A stretch of DNA of 64,000 nucleotides from Lachnospiraceae bacterium (lineage in GTDB: Bacteria > Bacillota > Clostridia > Lachnospirales > Lachnospiraceae). Under the pieces are notes generated by a model, which worked only from the letters and a program-made list of their open reading frames with translations, searched no databases and was not told where the DNA came from. Location of the stretch: NCBI GenBank assembly GCA_015056735.1, contig SVFT01000002.1, positions 1-64,000 of the forward strand, written 5' to 3'. The position numbers and the translations under genes were made by a program. Numbering within the stretch: the stretch's first letter is position 1; each line of letters starts with the position of its first letter. Of this stretch, positions 10,576 through 21,400 are shown one piece after another.

Positions 10576-10610
10576 CGGGCGACGGTGCATAATCCACTGT
10601 CGCCCGTTTT
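10576..10610 (+). terminator. Terminator after uracil permease
   Basis: An 11-12-pair stem with one mismatch (CGGGCGACGGTG / CACTGTCGCCCG) and a short loop, followed by TTTT. Closes the pyrR-permease operon. Confidence 0.8.
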
Positions 10611-10621
10611 CACGTTCGGAT

Positions 10622-10643
10622 ATTGGTCCAATTTGTCCAAATT
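10622..10643. promoter_or_regulatory. Overlapping palindromes, possible operator
   Basis: ATTGGTCCAAT (10622-10632) and AATTTGTCCAAATT (10630-10643) are two adjoining palindromes lying 80-100 bases before the next gene. TATACT at 10679-10684 may be the -10 box. The regulator is unknown. Confidence 0.35.
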
Positions 10644-10725
10644 CGCCATAAAAGGACGAACCTTTCACCCGGATATGGTATACTGAATCAGAATAAATCT
10701 ATCATCTGTGGGAGAGTATCATACC

Positions 10726-12348
10726 ATGAACCAAAAGAATCATATCCTGCATCAAAACCTGTTTCTGTATTTTACGGAATTCTTTGCAGGTATGGCCGTA
10801 ATGGCCGTTGAACTCGGAGCCAGCAGACTTTTGGCTCCTTATTTCAGTTCGTCGCAGATCGTCTGGACGATCATCATCGGAACGATCATGATCGCAATGG
10901 CACTGGGCAACATTTATGGCGGTAAGACGGCAGACAGGGATGCCAATCCTGACCGTCTGTTCAAACGCATTATCGTAGCTGCCGTCTGGATCGGCCTGAT
11001 CCCGGCGGTCGGCAAATATGTGATCCTGGCGATCACCGGCCTTCTGGTCCTGACCGTCAGCAATCATTTTCTTGTGATCGCAGCCTTTGCAGCCTGCATG
11101 ATCATCTTTGTTTTCCCATTGTTTCTTCTGGGGACGGTGACGCCGTCTCTTGTCAAATACACGATGAACAACCTGGACGATAACGGTCGGATCGTCGGAA
11201 CACTTGGGGCGTTCAATACGATCGGCAGCATTATCGGCACGTTCCTGCCGACATTTGTAACGATCCCTGCGGTCGGTACTTCTGTGACGTTCCTGATCTT
11301 TTCCGGCATTTTGCTCATCCTTTCCGGTATCTATTTTTTTTCAGCCGGCAGAAAGAGCCCGGGGCAGCATAAACCGTGTGCGCACCTGATCACAGGCGCA
11401 GTGCTGTTCCTTCTCTGCTGCAAACTCGGGCATTCGGACAGCTTTGCTTTCTGGGAAAAGAACCTTACCTACGAGGGAGAATCTATATACAACTATCTGC
11501 AGGTCAAGGAGACGGACGAGGATGTGATCCTCTCAACGAACGTGATGTTCGGCGTGCAGTCCATTCTGAAAAAAGATCCCGGCCTTACGGGCATGTATTA
11601 TGACTATGCGATGGCGGCGCCCTATATGGCGGACATCTACGGGAAGGACGGCGCGGATATCCTGATCCTCGGCATGGGGACCGGGACATATGCGACGCAG
11701 TGCAGGCGCTATTTTGACAATGTAAACATCGAGGGTGTCGAGATCGACGGGAAGATCGTAGACCTGTCGCGGGAATACTTTTCTCTGCCGGATACAGTGC
11801 CGGTCACGACATATGACGGGCGGGCATATCTGCAGGCGATCGATCGGCAGTACGACGTGATCATGGTCGATGCATATCAGGACATCACGATCCCGTTTCA
11901 GATGTCGACACTGGAGTTTTTCTCCATGGTGAAGGCGCATTTAAAGCCGGATGGCGTGATGGTCGTGAACATGAACATGCGCGGACAGTCGGAGGGCAAT
12001 ATCAACCAGTATCTGGCGGATACGATCTCGCATGTTTTTGACCGCGTGATGACAGTAGATGTGGCGCACTCCACGAATCGCGAACTGTTTGCGGGTAACA
12101 GCGATATTCTTGACAAGCTGGACGGGAATATGCGCGCAGAGACGAATCCTGAGCTTTCCGCGATGATGGAGACCGTGCGCGGGAACATCACCGATTACAA
12201 GGCCGGTGCATATCTGATGACGGATGATCGTGCGCCGGTGGAACTGCTCGGTATGCAGGTGATCGACGAGATCATACGGGATGAGCTCAGATACTATAAG
12301 AAAGTCTATGAAACAGACGGGCTGCAAGGTGTGCTCGACAATATATAA
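10726..12348 (+). CDS. Membrane protein with spermidine-synthase-like methyltransferase fold domain
   Basis: A 540-residue protein. Residues 1 to about 225 hold about 7-8 hydrophobic segments; residues about 240-480 resemble the spermidine synthase (SpeE) fold with the nucleotide motif ILGMGTGTYATQ and an acidic VEID after the next strand. The aspartate-rich active-site motif of true aminopropyl transferases (D[ST]xDP) reads VDAYQD, so polyamine synthesis is doubtful. Such fused proteins are common and of unknown role. GGGAGAG lies 9 bases before ATG 10726, which I prefer over GTG 10708. Stands alone between a terminator and the importer genes. Confidence 0.78.
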   Translation: MNQKNHILHQNLFLYFTEFFAGMAVMAVELGASRLLAPYFSSSQIVWTIIIGTIMIAMALGNIYGGKTADRDANPDRLFKRIIVAAVWIGLIPAVGKYVILAITGLLVLTVSNHFLVIAAFAACMIIFVFPLFLLGTVTPSLVKYTMNNLDDNGRIVGTLGAFNTIGSIIGTFLPTFVTIPAVGTSVTFLIFSGILLILSGIYFFSAGRKSPGQHKPCAHLITGAVLFLLCCKLGHSDSFAFWEKNLTYEGESIYNYLQVKETDEDVILSTNVMFGVQSILKKDPGLTGMYYDYAMAAPYMADIYGKDGADILILGMGTGTYATQCRRYFDNVNIEGVEIDGKIVDLSREYFSLPDTVPVTTYDGRAYLQAIDRQYDVIMVDAYQDITIPFQMSTLEFFSMVKAHLKPDGVMVVNMNMRGQSEGNINQYLADTISHVFDRVMTVDVAHSTNRELFAGNSDILDKLDGNMRAETNPELSAMMETVRGNITDYKAGAYLMTDDRAPVELLGMQVIDEIIRDELRYYKKVYETDGLQGVLDNI

Positions 12349-12404
12349 CACACGTTACCATTAGCCTGTCGTTCAAAAATACAAATGAGGGAGACAATTG
12401 ATCA

Positions 12405-13952
12405 ATGAAAAAAAGGGTACTATCTTACTTTGCCCTGATCGCGGTCGTCACAGGCCTGTTTCTGACAGCCTGCGGGAAAACGGACGATGCGGCCGTGAAC
12501 ACGGACAAGGAGTATACTTCGCTTGATGAACTTGCGGATAAGACGATCGGCATCCAGACCGGAACGGTTTTCGATGTGATCACGGCAGAGCGCTTTCCAA
12601 ATGCGAAGTTTAAATACTTTAACTCGCTTCCCGATCTTTTGGGGGCTTTGGAAACGGGAAAGATCGATGCGTTTCCGGCAGATGAGCCGCAGATCCGCGT
12701 GACGATGCTGGAAGATCCGGCTGTTAAGATGCTGGATGAGCGCCTGGACCGGTTTGATTTCGGATGTATTTTCCCCAAGACAGGGAAAGGAGAGGAGCTT
12801 CGTGACCGCTTCAATGAATTTCTTTCGAAGGTCAAGGAAGACGGGACACTTGATGAGATCCGGGATATCTGGTTTGGCGCGGATGAGAGCAGGAAGGTTC
12901 TTGATGACTATAAAAATTATCCTGCCACGAACGGAACGCTGACGCTGGCAACGGAGGGAGCATATCCGCCGTTTAATTATTACAAAGACAATGCGATAAT
13001 CGGGCTGGATGTCGATCTGGCGTGCCGATTTTGCAAAGAATACGGATACGGACTTAAGGTCAAAGCAATGAACATGGATGCTACGATCTCTTCCGTGGCA
13101 ACCGGCAAGGCAGACTTTGCTGCGTCGGGGATCACGATCACACCGGAGCGTGCACAAAGTGTGAACTTTTCCGAACCTTACTTTTCGGGAGGGACTGTGA
13201 TGGCTGTACGAGGCGGCAGTGTATCAGCCGGTGATCCGCTCACATCGCTTTGGGAGAGTTTTGAGAAGACGTTCATAAAGGAAGGCCGTTACAGGCTGTT
13301 TTTGCGAGGGATCGTCGTGACGCTCCTGATCACGGTCCTTTCGGTGATCTTCGGGACCGCACTTGGTTTCGTGACGTTTTTATGGTGCCGCAAGGGGTGC
13401 CGTTTTGCCAATATGATCACGAATTTCATGATCTGGCTGATCCAGGGTATGCCGACGGTCGTTCTTTTGATGATCCTGTACTATATTGTATTCGGCTCTT
13501 CCCCAATCCCAGGAGGCGCTGTTTCCGTGATCGGCTTTACACTCACATTTGCCGCGTCGGTTTTTGACATGCTCAGATCCGGCGTGGATGCGGTAGACAG
13601 AGGGCAGACGGAAGCCGCCTATGCACTTGGCTTTACTGACAGGCAGGCCTTTTTTGAGATCGTACTCCCGCAGGCGGCGCGCTACTTTATGGGATCCTAC
13701 CGTGGTGAGATCGTCAGCCTGATCAAAGCAACGGCCATCGTCGGCTATATTGCCGTGGAAGATCTGACCAAGATGGGCGATATCGTGCGAAGCAGGACCT
13801 ATGAAGCGTTCTTCCCGATCATTGCCGTAGCGGTCTGCTACTTTGTCATGGCAGCGATCCTGACGGCTTTTGTGGGGTGCCTTACGCAGGGTGTCGATCC
13901 CAAAAAGCGCAGGAAGAACGGATTTTTGAAGGGGGTACGGATGCATGATTGA
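12405..13952 (+). CDS. Amino-acid ABC importer: binding domain fused to permease
   Basis: A 515-residue lipoprotein-permease fusion. The signal peptide ends in LTAC, with lipidated Cys23. Residues about 38-165 (SLDELADKTIGIQTGT ... DGTLDEIRDIWF) match the second half of a family 3 amino-acid binding protein; residues about 176-275 (GTLTLATEGAYPPFNYY ... ITITPERAQSVNFSEPY) match the first half. The usual order is thus reversed, a circular permutation. Residues about 295-510 are a HisM/GlnP-type permease with an EAA loop (EAAYALGF). Polar amino acids are the likely substrate (family knowledge). It overlaps the ATPase gene by 8 bases, so they form one importer. Confidence 0.88.
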   Translation: MKKRVLSYFALIAVVTGLFLTACGKTDDAAVNTDKEYTSLDELADKTIGIQTGTVFDVITAERFPNAKFKYFNSLPDLLGALETGKIDAFPADEPQIRVTMLEDPAVKMLDERLDRFDFGCIFPKTGKGEELRDRFNEFLSKVKEDGTLDEIRDIWFGADESRKVLDDYKNYPATNGTLTLATEGAYPPFNYYKDNAIIGLDVDLACRFCKEYGYGLKVKAMNMDATISSVATGKADFAASGITITPERAQSVNFSEPYFSGGTVMAVRGGSVSAGDPLTSLWESFEKTFIKEGRYRLFLRGIVVTLLITVLSVIFGTALGFVTFLWCRKGCRFANMITNFMIWLIQGMPTVVLLMILYYIVFGSSPIPGGAVSVIGFTLTFAASVFDMLRSGVDAVDRGQTEAAYALGFTDRQAFFEIVLPQAARYFMGSYRGEIVSLIKATAIVGYIAVEDLTKMGDIVRSRTYEAFFPIIAVAVCYFVMAAILTAFVGCLTQGVDPKKRRKNGFLKGVRMHD

Positions 13953-15027
13953 AGTAAAAAATCTGAGAAAAGAATATGAGAATATCACTCCCTTAAAGGA
14001 TGTCACCACGACGATCCATGACGGTGATGTCATCGCGATCATAGGCCCTTCCGGTACCGGCAAATCAACTTTCCTACGGTGCCTTAACATGCTGGAACAG
14101 CCGACCGGCGGGCAGATCTTTATAAACGGTGAGGAGATCACGGCAAAAGGATGCGATATCAGCCGCATCAGACGGAAGATGGGAATGGTCTTTCAGTCAT
14201 TTAACCTTTTCGGACACATGACGATCATAGAAAACGTGATGTACGCGCCTGTCAAGCGCCTCGGTATGAGCAGGCAGGAAGCATATGACAAGGGAATGCA
14301 GCTTTTGAAGACGGTCGGACTTGCACAGAAGGCCATGAACTATCCGGATGAGTTGTCCGGCGGGCAGAAACAGCGCGTTGCGATCGCAAGAGCACTTGCC
14401 ATGGATCCGGATACGCTTCTTTTTGATGAGCCGACGAGCGCGCTCGATCCGACTATGGTCGGCGAAGTACAGTCTGTCATCCGGGATCTTTCCAAGAGCG
14501 GCAAGACAATGATCATCGTTACGCATGAGATGGAATTTGCAAGACAGATCTCCAATCGCGTCTTTTTTATGGATGAAGGCGGTATTTACGAAGACGGGAC
14601 GCCGGAAGAGATCTTTGAGAACCCGAAAAAGGAGAATACGATCCGTTTTATCCGCAAACTGAAAGTCCTGACACTTTCGATCGATGACAGGAATTATGAT
14701 TTCCCGGATGCGAACAACGTGATCGAAAACTACTGCTATAAGAATGGCATTTCGAAGACTGCCTGCTTAAGGCTTCAGGCGGTCGTTGAGGAGCTTTGCC
14801 AGCATATCCTGATGCCCGTGCTGGAAGATCCCCATATCCTTGTTACGGCGGAATATGCGTCATCCACGGGCGAGACCGATGTATCCGTTCAGTATAACGG
14901 AAAGCCGTTTGATCCTGCGAAAACGGAGGATGAGCTGGCATACAGTTTCCTTAAGGCCAATGTGGGATCGCTTCATTATGAGGAGACCGGTGAAGCGCTG
15001 AATAATCTTGTAAAGATCACACTGTAG
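13945..15027 (+). CDS. Amino-acid ABC importer ATPase with C-terminal GHKL-like domain
   Basis: A 360-residue protein. Residues 1-240 are a GlnQ/HisP-type ATPase: Walker A GPSGTGKST near 35, signature LSGGQKQR near 137, Walker B LLFDEPTSALDP near 158, H-loop THEMEFA. Residues about 245-360 are an added domain. It contains RLQAVVEELCQHIL and later YNGKPFDP, which resemble the N-box and G1-box of RsbW-like HATPase domains, but with Asn to Gln and Asp to Asn changes, so ATP binding is uncertain. Start ATG 13945 follows AAGGGGG and overlaps the permease stop. The ATPase powers the fused importer just upstream. Confidence 0.87.
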   Translation: MIEVKNLRKEYENITPLKDVTTTIHDGDVIAIIGPSGTGKSTFLRCLNMLEQPTGGQIFINGEEITAKGCDISRIRRKMGMVFQSFNLFGHMTIIENVMYAPVKRLGMSRQEAYDKGMQLLKTVGLAQKAMNYPDELSGGQKQRVAIARALAMDPDTLLFDEPTSALDPTMVGEVQSVIRDLSKSGKTMIIVTHEMEFARQISNRVFFMDEGGIYEDGTPEEIFENPKKENTIRFIRKLKVLTLSIDDRNYDFPDANNVIENYCYKNGISKTACLRLQAVVEELCQHILMPVLEDPHILVTAEYASSTGETDVSVQYNGKPFDPAKTEDELAYSFLKANVGSLHYEETGEALNNLVKITL

Positions 15028-15049
15028 GATACTTATCGGAGGAGCATCC

Positions 15050-18000
15050 ATGAGCCTTCAGTTCTGTATCGGCCCGTCGGGGGCCGGGAAAAGTACATAT
15101 CTTTTTGAAAGCGTGATCCGGCGCTCGATCCGGGAGCCGAACAGGCAGTTTCTTTTTGTGGTGCCCGATCAGTTTACCATGCAGATCCAGAAGGAGCTTG
15201 TCATGCGTCATCCCGGCGGCGGCATCATGAATATCGATGTGCTCAGTTTCGGGCGTCTTTCGCATCGCATTCTGGATGAAGAAGCGCAGAAATGGCCTGT
15301 GTTGGATGATACGGGCAAGAGCCTCGTCCTCAGGCGCCTTGCGGCGAAAATGAAGGATGAACTCCCCGTGATCGGCGGCCACCTCAAATACACCGGCTAT
15401 ATCAACGAAGTGAAAAGTGCGATCTCTGAATTCATGCAGTACGGCATCGGCCCCGACAGGATCGATGAACTGGTCGAGTACTGCAGGGGCAGAGGATCGC
15501 TGTATCATAAAATGCGTGACCTGAAGGCGATCTATCTTGCCTTTCTGGAAGAGATCGGCGGAAAGTTTGTGACGACGGAAGGCCGCACAGGGCTTCTGGC
15601 AAGCGAAGTGACACGTTCGTCACTTGTGCGTGATGCGGTTGTCATTTTCGACGGATTTACCGGATTTACGCCGATCCAGTACAGCGTGATCGAAGGGATC
15701 CTGGAGACGGCTTCCGAGACGATCGTTTCGGTGATCATGGATACGAATGAGGATCCGGCGATAGACGACGGCGAGCAGAAGCTCTTTGCACTCAGCAAGA
15801 AGACGATCCGTCATCTGATCCGTCTGGCCGAGGCGTGCGGAGTCCCCGTTCTGCCGCATGTTCTGATCGATGGAAAGGACGGAAACCGTTTCGGAGAGAA
15901 TGCGCCCCTGGCCCATCTGGAGCGGGAGCTGTTCCGATATCGAAACCATCCTTTTACAGGCGATTTAACCGGTTCGGTCGAGATCTTCTCCGCAGCAAAT
16001 ACAAGGGGCGAAGTGCGCCATGTGGCGAATACGATCAGAAGACTGATCCGCGAAGAAGGTCTTGCATACCGTGATCTTGCGGTTGTCTGCGGGGATCTTG
16101 CGGCTTATGCCGATGCACTGGAGGCGGAATTTGCGCTTTTTGATATCCCCTGCTATATCGATATGACAAAAGGGATCGCGCTCAATCCGTTTATCGAACT
16201 GATCCGCGGGGCATATGCGATCCTGCGATATGATTTTTCCTATGAGTCCGTGTTCCATTTCCTGAGAAGCGGGCTTTTGGAGGATGGTGCCGGCATGGAA
16301 GCACAGGGCGGGAGCGGTGAGAATGCATCCGCCGGCATCGCGCGTGCGGACGTTGATGAACTTGAAAACTATGTGATCCGCTACGGCATCAAAGGAAAGA
16401 AAACGTGGTCGCAGGCGTTTGTATACGGCGGCGGTGATGAAGAAGGCGTGCGGCTGTTAGAGCGTGTGAACGCGACCCGGGAAGCGTTCTTAAAGACACT
16501 GGAGCCGATGATGCGGCCCATGAAGACGGTCTCTGACCATGTAAAAAACCTGTACGCATTCATCCTGCAAAACAGGGTGCATGAGAGACTGTGTGCCTTT
16601 GAGGATGCCTTTAAAGAAGCGGGAAATCCTTCTGCCGAGAAGGAGTATGGTCAGATCTATCGCAAGGTCATGGAACTTCTGGAACAGATCATGGACCTGA
16701 TCGGTGAGGAGGAGATGAGCATCGCTGATTTTGCGGACCTTTTGGATGCCGGATTCGGCGAGATCCGGATCGGTATGATCCCGCAGAATGTGGACCGCGT
16801 GCTCGTCGGCGATATGGAGCGTACGAGGCTCGGGCAGGTCCGCGTTCTGTTCTTTGTGGGTGTGAACGACGGGAATATCCCGGGCAGCAGTACAAGCGGC
16901 GGCATCATCTCCGACCTGGACCGCGAGTTCCTGTCGGACGGTGCGTTTGAGATGTCTCCGTCGCCGCGTCAGAAGATGTATATCCAGAGACTCTATCTCT
17001 ATATGAATATGACCAAGCCGTCAGAGCGGCTGTACGTATCGTATGCAAATGTAAACGGTGCCGGCGAGGCGATCCGGCCGGCGTATCTGATCGAGACACT
17101 GAAGGGTCTTTTTCCCGCTCTTGCGGTTAAGAATGAGACGGATGGATGTCCGGAGGAAGACCTTGAAGATGCAAAGGACGGTGTGCGCATTCTGGCAAGT
17201 GATCTTCGTGCCTATGCAAAAGGCGATCCAGCCGGCGGTCTTTTTACATTGAAAGAAGTGCTGGAGCAGGATGCCGGGCAAGCGGATACGCTGAAAGCAT
17301 TGTATGATGCGGCATTTTACCGCTATGCGGACAGCCCGCTAGGTGATGCGGTCGCGAAGGCGCTATACGGCGACCGTCTGGTGGAGAGCGTCAGCAAGCT
17401 TGAGACGTTTGCGCAGTGCGCGTACCACTATTTCCTGCAGTATGGCCTGTCTCTTAAAGAACGCGAGGAACTGTCATTTGAGGCGAACGATCTCGGCAGT
17501 ATCTATCATGGGACGCTGGAGCGTTTTTCGTCGCTCCTTACGGAGAAGGGAACGGATTGGCTGTCCTTTTCAAAAGAGCAGGGAGAGGCGCTTCTGATAC
17601 AGGCGCTTAACGAGACGGCGGCGACGTACGGCGACGGGATCCTTTACCGCAATGCAAAGTATCGGTATGTCTTAACGCGCGTGGAACGGATCCTCCGGCG
17701 CAGCATTTTCACAATGCAGGCACATCTTTTAAAAGGGCGCTTTAAGCCGCGCTATTTTGAAGTCAGCTTCGCATCGATCGGAAAACCGGAGGATCTCGAT
17801 GTGCGGCTGTCGGAAACGGAGCGCATGCGCCTTGCCGGGCGGATCGACCGCGTGGACCTTCGGGAAGAGGATGACCGGATCTATGTAAAGATCATTGACT
17901 ATAAATCAGGCAGCAAGGATATGGATGTGGCGGCGATCTATCACGGTCTGCAGCTGCAGCTTGTGGTCTACGCCGATATGGCGTCAAAATACGTGCAGCG

Positions 18001-18439
18001 GATGCACCCCGAAAAAAGGGTGATCCCTGCGGCAATGCTGTATTACCGGCTTTATGATCCGATGATCAGGGATGAGGACGTCGGGACAGACCCCGAACGC
18101 ATCAATGAAAAGATCCGGGACAAACTGATGATGAGCGGTCTTGTCAGTGATTCCGCATCCACGGATCTTGCAGACACGGTTCCGGGAAAAGTGATCATGG
18201 ACGGCGATACACTCTCTGTGATTTCGGATTATGTAAACCATAAGATCAGGTCCTTCGGCCGGCGCATTTTATCGGGAGAGATCGACAGGAAACCATATCA
18301 GTACGGAACGAAGGATGGCTGTACCTATTGCCCGTTTACGGATGTGTGCGGCTTCCATGAAAAGACACCGGGATGCGAGAAGCGCCGGCTTTCCAAGCCT
18401 GATGATGTGATCGAAGCGATGCGGGAGGAGCTTGCATGA
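15050..18439 (+). CDS. addB: ATP-dependent helicase/nuclease subunit B
   Basis: The 1129-residue AddB partner of AddA; the complex processes double-strand ends up to a Chi site for RecA loading. Walker-A-like GPSGAGKS at residues 8-15. The C-terminal RecB-type nuclease has GRIDRVD and IIDYKSG. Iron-sulfur cluster cysteines are in place: one near residue 790 (FAQCAYHYF) and the group near 1091-1109 (CTYCPFTDVCGFH ... PGC). Length is typical. GGAGG precedes the ATG. The stop overlaps the addA start by 4 bases (ATGA), showing coupling. Confidence 0.95.
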   Translation: MSLQFCIGPSGAGKSTYLFESVIRRSIREPNRQFLFVVPDQFTMQIQKELVMRHPGGGIMNIDVLSFGRLSHRILDEEAQKWPVLDDTGKSLVLRRLAAKMKDELPVIGGHLKYTGYINEVKSAISEFMQYGIGPDRIDELVEYCRGRGSLYHKMRDLKAIYLAFLEEIGGKFVTTEGRTGLLASEVTRSSLVRDAVVIFDGFTGFTPIQYSVIEGILETASETIVSVIMDTNEDPAIDDGEQKLFALSKKTIRHLIRLAEACGVPVLPHVLIDGKDGNRFGENAPLAHLERELFRYRNHPFTGDLTGSVEIFSAANTRGEVRHVANTIRRLIREEGLAYRDLAVVCGDLAAYADALEAEFALFDIPCYIDMTKGIALNPFIELIRGAYAILRYDFSYESVFHFLRSGLLEDGAGMEAQGGSGENASAGIARADVDELENYVIRYGIKGKKTWSQAFVYGGGDEEGVRLLERVNATREAFLKTLEPMMRPMKTVSDHVKNLYAFILQNRVHERLCAFEDAFKEAGNPSAEKEYGQIYRKVMELLEQIMDLIGEEEMSIADFADLLDAGFGEIRIGMIPQNVDRVLVGDMERTRLGQVRVLFFVGVNDGNIPGSSTSGGIISDLDREFLSDGAFEMSPSPRQKMYIQRLYLYMNMTKPSERLYVSYANVNGAGEAIRPAYLIETLKGLFPALAVKNETDGCPEEDLEDAKDGVRILASDLRAYAKGDPAGGLFTLKEVLEQDAGQADTLKALYDAAFYRYADSPLGDAVAKALYGDRLVESVSKLETFAQCAYHYFLQYGLSLKEREELSFEANDLGSIYHGTLERFSSLLTEKGTDWLSFSKEQGEALLIQALNETAATYGDGILYRNAKYRYVLTRVERILRRSIFTMQAHLLKGRFKPRYFEVSFASIGKPEDLDVRLSETERMRLAGRIDRVDLREEDDRIYVKIIDYKSGSKDMDVAAIYHGLQLQLVVYADMASKYVQRMHPEKRVIPAAMLYYRLYDPMIRDEDVGTDPERINEKIRDKLMMSGLVSDSASTDLADTVPGKVIMDGDTLSVISDYVNHKIRSFGRRILSGEIDRKPYQYGTKDGCTYCPFTDVCGFHEKTPGCEKRRLSKPDDVIEAMREELA

Positions 18440-21400
18440 ACTTTTCGGATGACCAGAAAAAGGTAATTGAAGCAAGAAACTGCAATATCCTCGTTTCCGC
18501 GGCTGCAGGCAGCGGAAAGACGGCCGTGCTCGTTGAGAGGATCATTAGGCTCGTTCTCGAGGGAACCGATATCGATCGCCTTCTTGTTGTGACGTTTACG
18601 AAGGCCGCGGCGGCCGAGATGCGCGAACGTATCACAAAGGCGCTTTCGGAGCAGCTGTCGATGGATCCGGACAATTCCCATCTGCAGCGGCAGATGACGC
18701 TGATCCACAATGCGCGGATCACGACGATCGACAGTTTTAACAATTATATCCTTCGCAATAACTTTAACGATATCGGCCTTGATCCGGCGTTTCGAACCGC
18801 GACTACGGAAGAGGTCAAGCCGATCCTCGAGGAAGTCCTGCAGACTGTTTTTGAAGAAAAATACGCGGTGGCCGATCCTGATTTTCTGGATGCGGTAGAG
18901 TGCTTTGATGCAGGCGGTGACGACAAAGGGCTTGCAAAAGAGATCAGGGCATTGGCGTCGTTTGCCGAGAATGAGCCGTTTCCGGAGGAGTGGCTCAGGG
19001 AAGAGATCGCATTGTGCGAGGGAGCATTCGACCGGAATGCGTTTGAAGAGAGCATCTGGGGCAGTGCTGCTTCCGCGGAGATCTCCGAAAATCTCCGTCA
19101 TGCGAAAAAGGCGCTTGCCGCGGCACTTGCACTCTCTGAGGAGCCGGACGGACCGGAGAAGTACGCACCGGCATTTGCCGAAAAGCTGGACTTGCTGGAA
19201 TCCGTTTCGGAAGACCGTCCGTTCTTTTACTACCGCGATGCACTTAAGATCGATATCGCGAAAAAGATGCCGGCACAGAGAGCAACAGAGGGGCTCGATG
19301 TAAGCAAGAAAGATCGCGCCTCCGCACTTTATGCCCGGGCGAAGCAGATCGTCGAAGGCCTGCGCAAAGATTTTTTCACAAGAGACGAAGCGGAGTTTCT
19401 GGAAGACATGAATCGGAGCCGGCACCTGACAAAGGTCCTGGCGGAGCTGACGCTTCTTTATATGCAGCGCGGTAATGAGGCAAAACGTGCGGAAAATCTC
19501 CTGACTTTTTCCGATATCGCGCACCTGGCTCTTTCTGTTCTGGTCAGAAAGGATGAAAGCGGTGCTTATCGCCCGACGGCTGCTGCGGATGACTATCGTG
19601 CTTTCTTTAAAGAGATCATGATCGATGAGTATCAGGACAGCAATCTTGTGCAGGAGATAATCCTCAGCACGATTTCAGGTGAGTGCGCGCCGGAAGGAGA
19701 ACGGTTCTATAATCGTTTCATGGTCGGGGATGTGAAGCAGAGCATCTATCGTTTCCGTCAGGCGAAGCCGCGCCTTTTTACGGAAAAGTATGATACTTAC
19801 ACGCTTAACGAAGGGAACTGCCGGAAGATCATCCTGCAAAAGAATTTCAGAAGCCGCGCGCATGTCCTTCGCGATATCAACAGCGTGTTTGAGAAGTGCA
19901 TGCACAGGGGCGTCGGGAATGTTGAGTATGATGCGGAAGCGCGCCTGAATGAGGGGGCAGAGTATCCGGAAGCGACGGGGCTTGAGACGGAGTGCCTGCT
20001 TCTTGCCAAGGATCCGGAGAGCAGGGACGATGCGAGCACGCAGGAAGCCCGCCTTATTGCGAGCAGGATCAGGCGCCTGATGCATGAAGGCCGTGTGTAT
20101 GATAAGAATGAGAAAACGATGCGTGCGGTACGGTTTTCCGATATCACGATCCTGTCCCGCAACAATGCGGGCTGGTTTACGGTCCTTCGCGACGTGCTTA
20201 AGGAGTACGGGATCCCGGCGCATACGATATCCGCAGAGGGGTATTTCAGTGCGGAGGAGATCCGCACGCTGATGAATACACTGAAAGTGCTTGATAATCC
20301 GAGACAGGATATCCCGCTCTTTGGTGTGATGCATTCTGTGATCGGCGGATTTACGGAAGAGGAACTTGCGATGATCAGGGCCTCAAGAAAGGCGTGCATG
20401 CTTTACGATGCACTTTGTGAGGCTGCTGCGCCGGAAACGGGTGCTTTTGGATTGGGGCGTATTTCGCGGGAGCTTAGCACCAAATGTGCTGCTTTTCTGG
20501 ATCTTATTCAAAGATACCGTAAGAAAACGTCATATACGCCGCTCCGAAGACTCCTGCAGGAACTTTTGACAGAGACCGGCTATCGGGAGTATCAGGCTGC
20601 CTTTCCGGAAGGAGAGCAGCGCGTTGCCAATATCGATATGCTTCTTCAGAAAGCAGGTGAATTTGAAAAAAACGGTGCGTACGGGCTCTTCAAATTCATC
20701 CGTTATATCGATCAGCTGAGCAGATTCGAGATCGACAGCGGTGAAGCGAACACGGCGGATGAAAACGCGAACGTTGTACGCCTGATGACGATCCATAAGA
20801 GCAAGGGTCTGGAATTTCCGATCTGCTTTATCACAAAGATGGACAAGGCGTTTAACAAAAATGACGAGAAAGGATCTTTCCTGTTGGATGAGACACTGGG
20901 CGTCGGCTGTGATGCGATCTATCCGGACAGGCGACTGGAGCGCACGACGATCGTACACAATCTGATCAAGAGACAGCTTAACCGCGAGATGCTCGGCGAG
21001 GAGCTGCGTCTTCTCTATGTCGCGATGACAAGAGCGAAGGAAAAGCTGATCATGACAGCATGCGTGGCCAATCCCGAGAAAACGGTCGCGGACAGCATGG
21101 CAGGGTATGATCCGGCCACGGATCGTCTGCTTGATGCATATCTGCTCGGGTGTAAACATTATCTTGCTTTTGTATTGCCGGCATGGGAACGTGTCACGAT
21201 CCTTCAGAGCGGTGATCTTGAGGAGGCAGGTCTGCAGGAATCCGTGGATCTGGCCCTTCGTAAGAATGCGCTCTTAACAGGGACCGCGGGCAGGGCGGAC
21301 GCCGCGCTCGCTGCAAAGTGGCGGGAGCGCTTTGCGTTCCGTTATCCGCATGAGGACCTGCGGGATCTTTTTACCAAAACGACCGTATCCGAACTCAAGA

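Noticed and set aside
10623-10811. 62-codon open frame before the SpeE-like gene
   Set aside because: It covers promoter and palindromes and runs out of frame into the real gene; no ribosome site.
12405-13200. Two complete tandem binding domains
   Set aside because: Only one copy of each half is present, in reversed order, which fits one permuted domain better.
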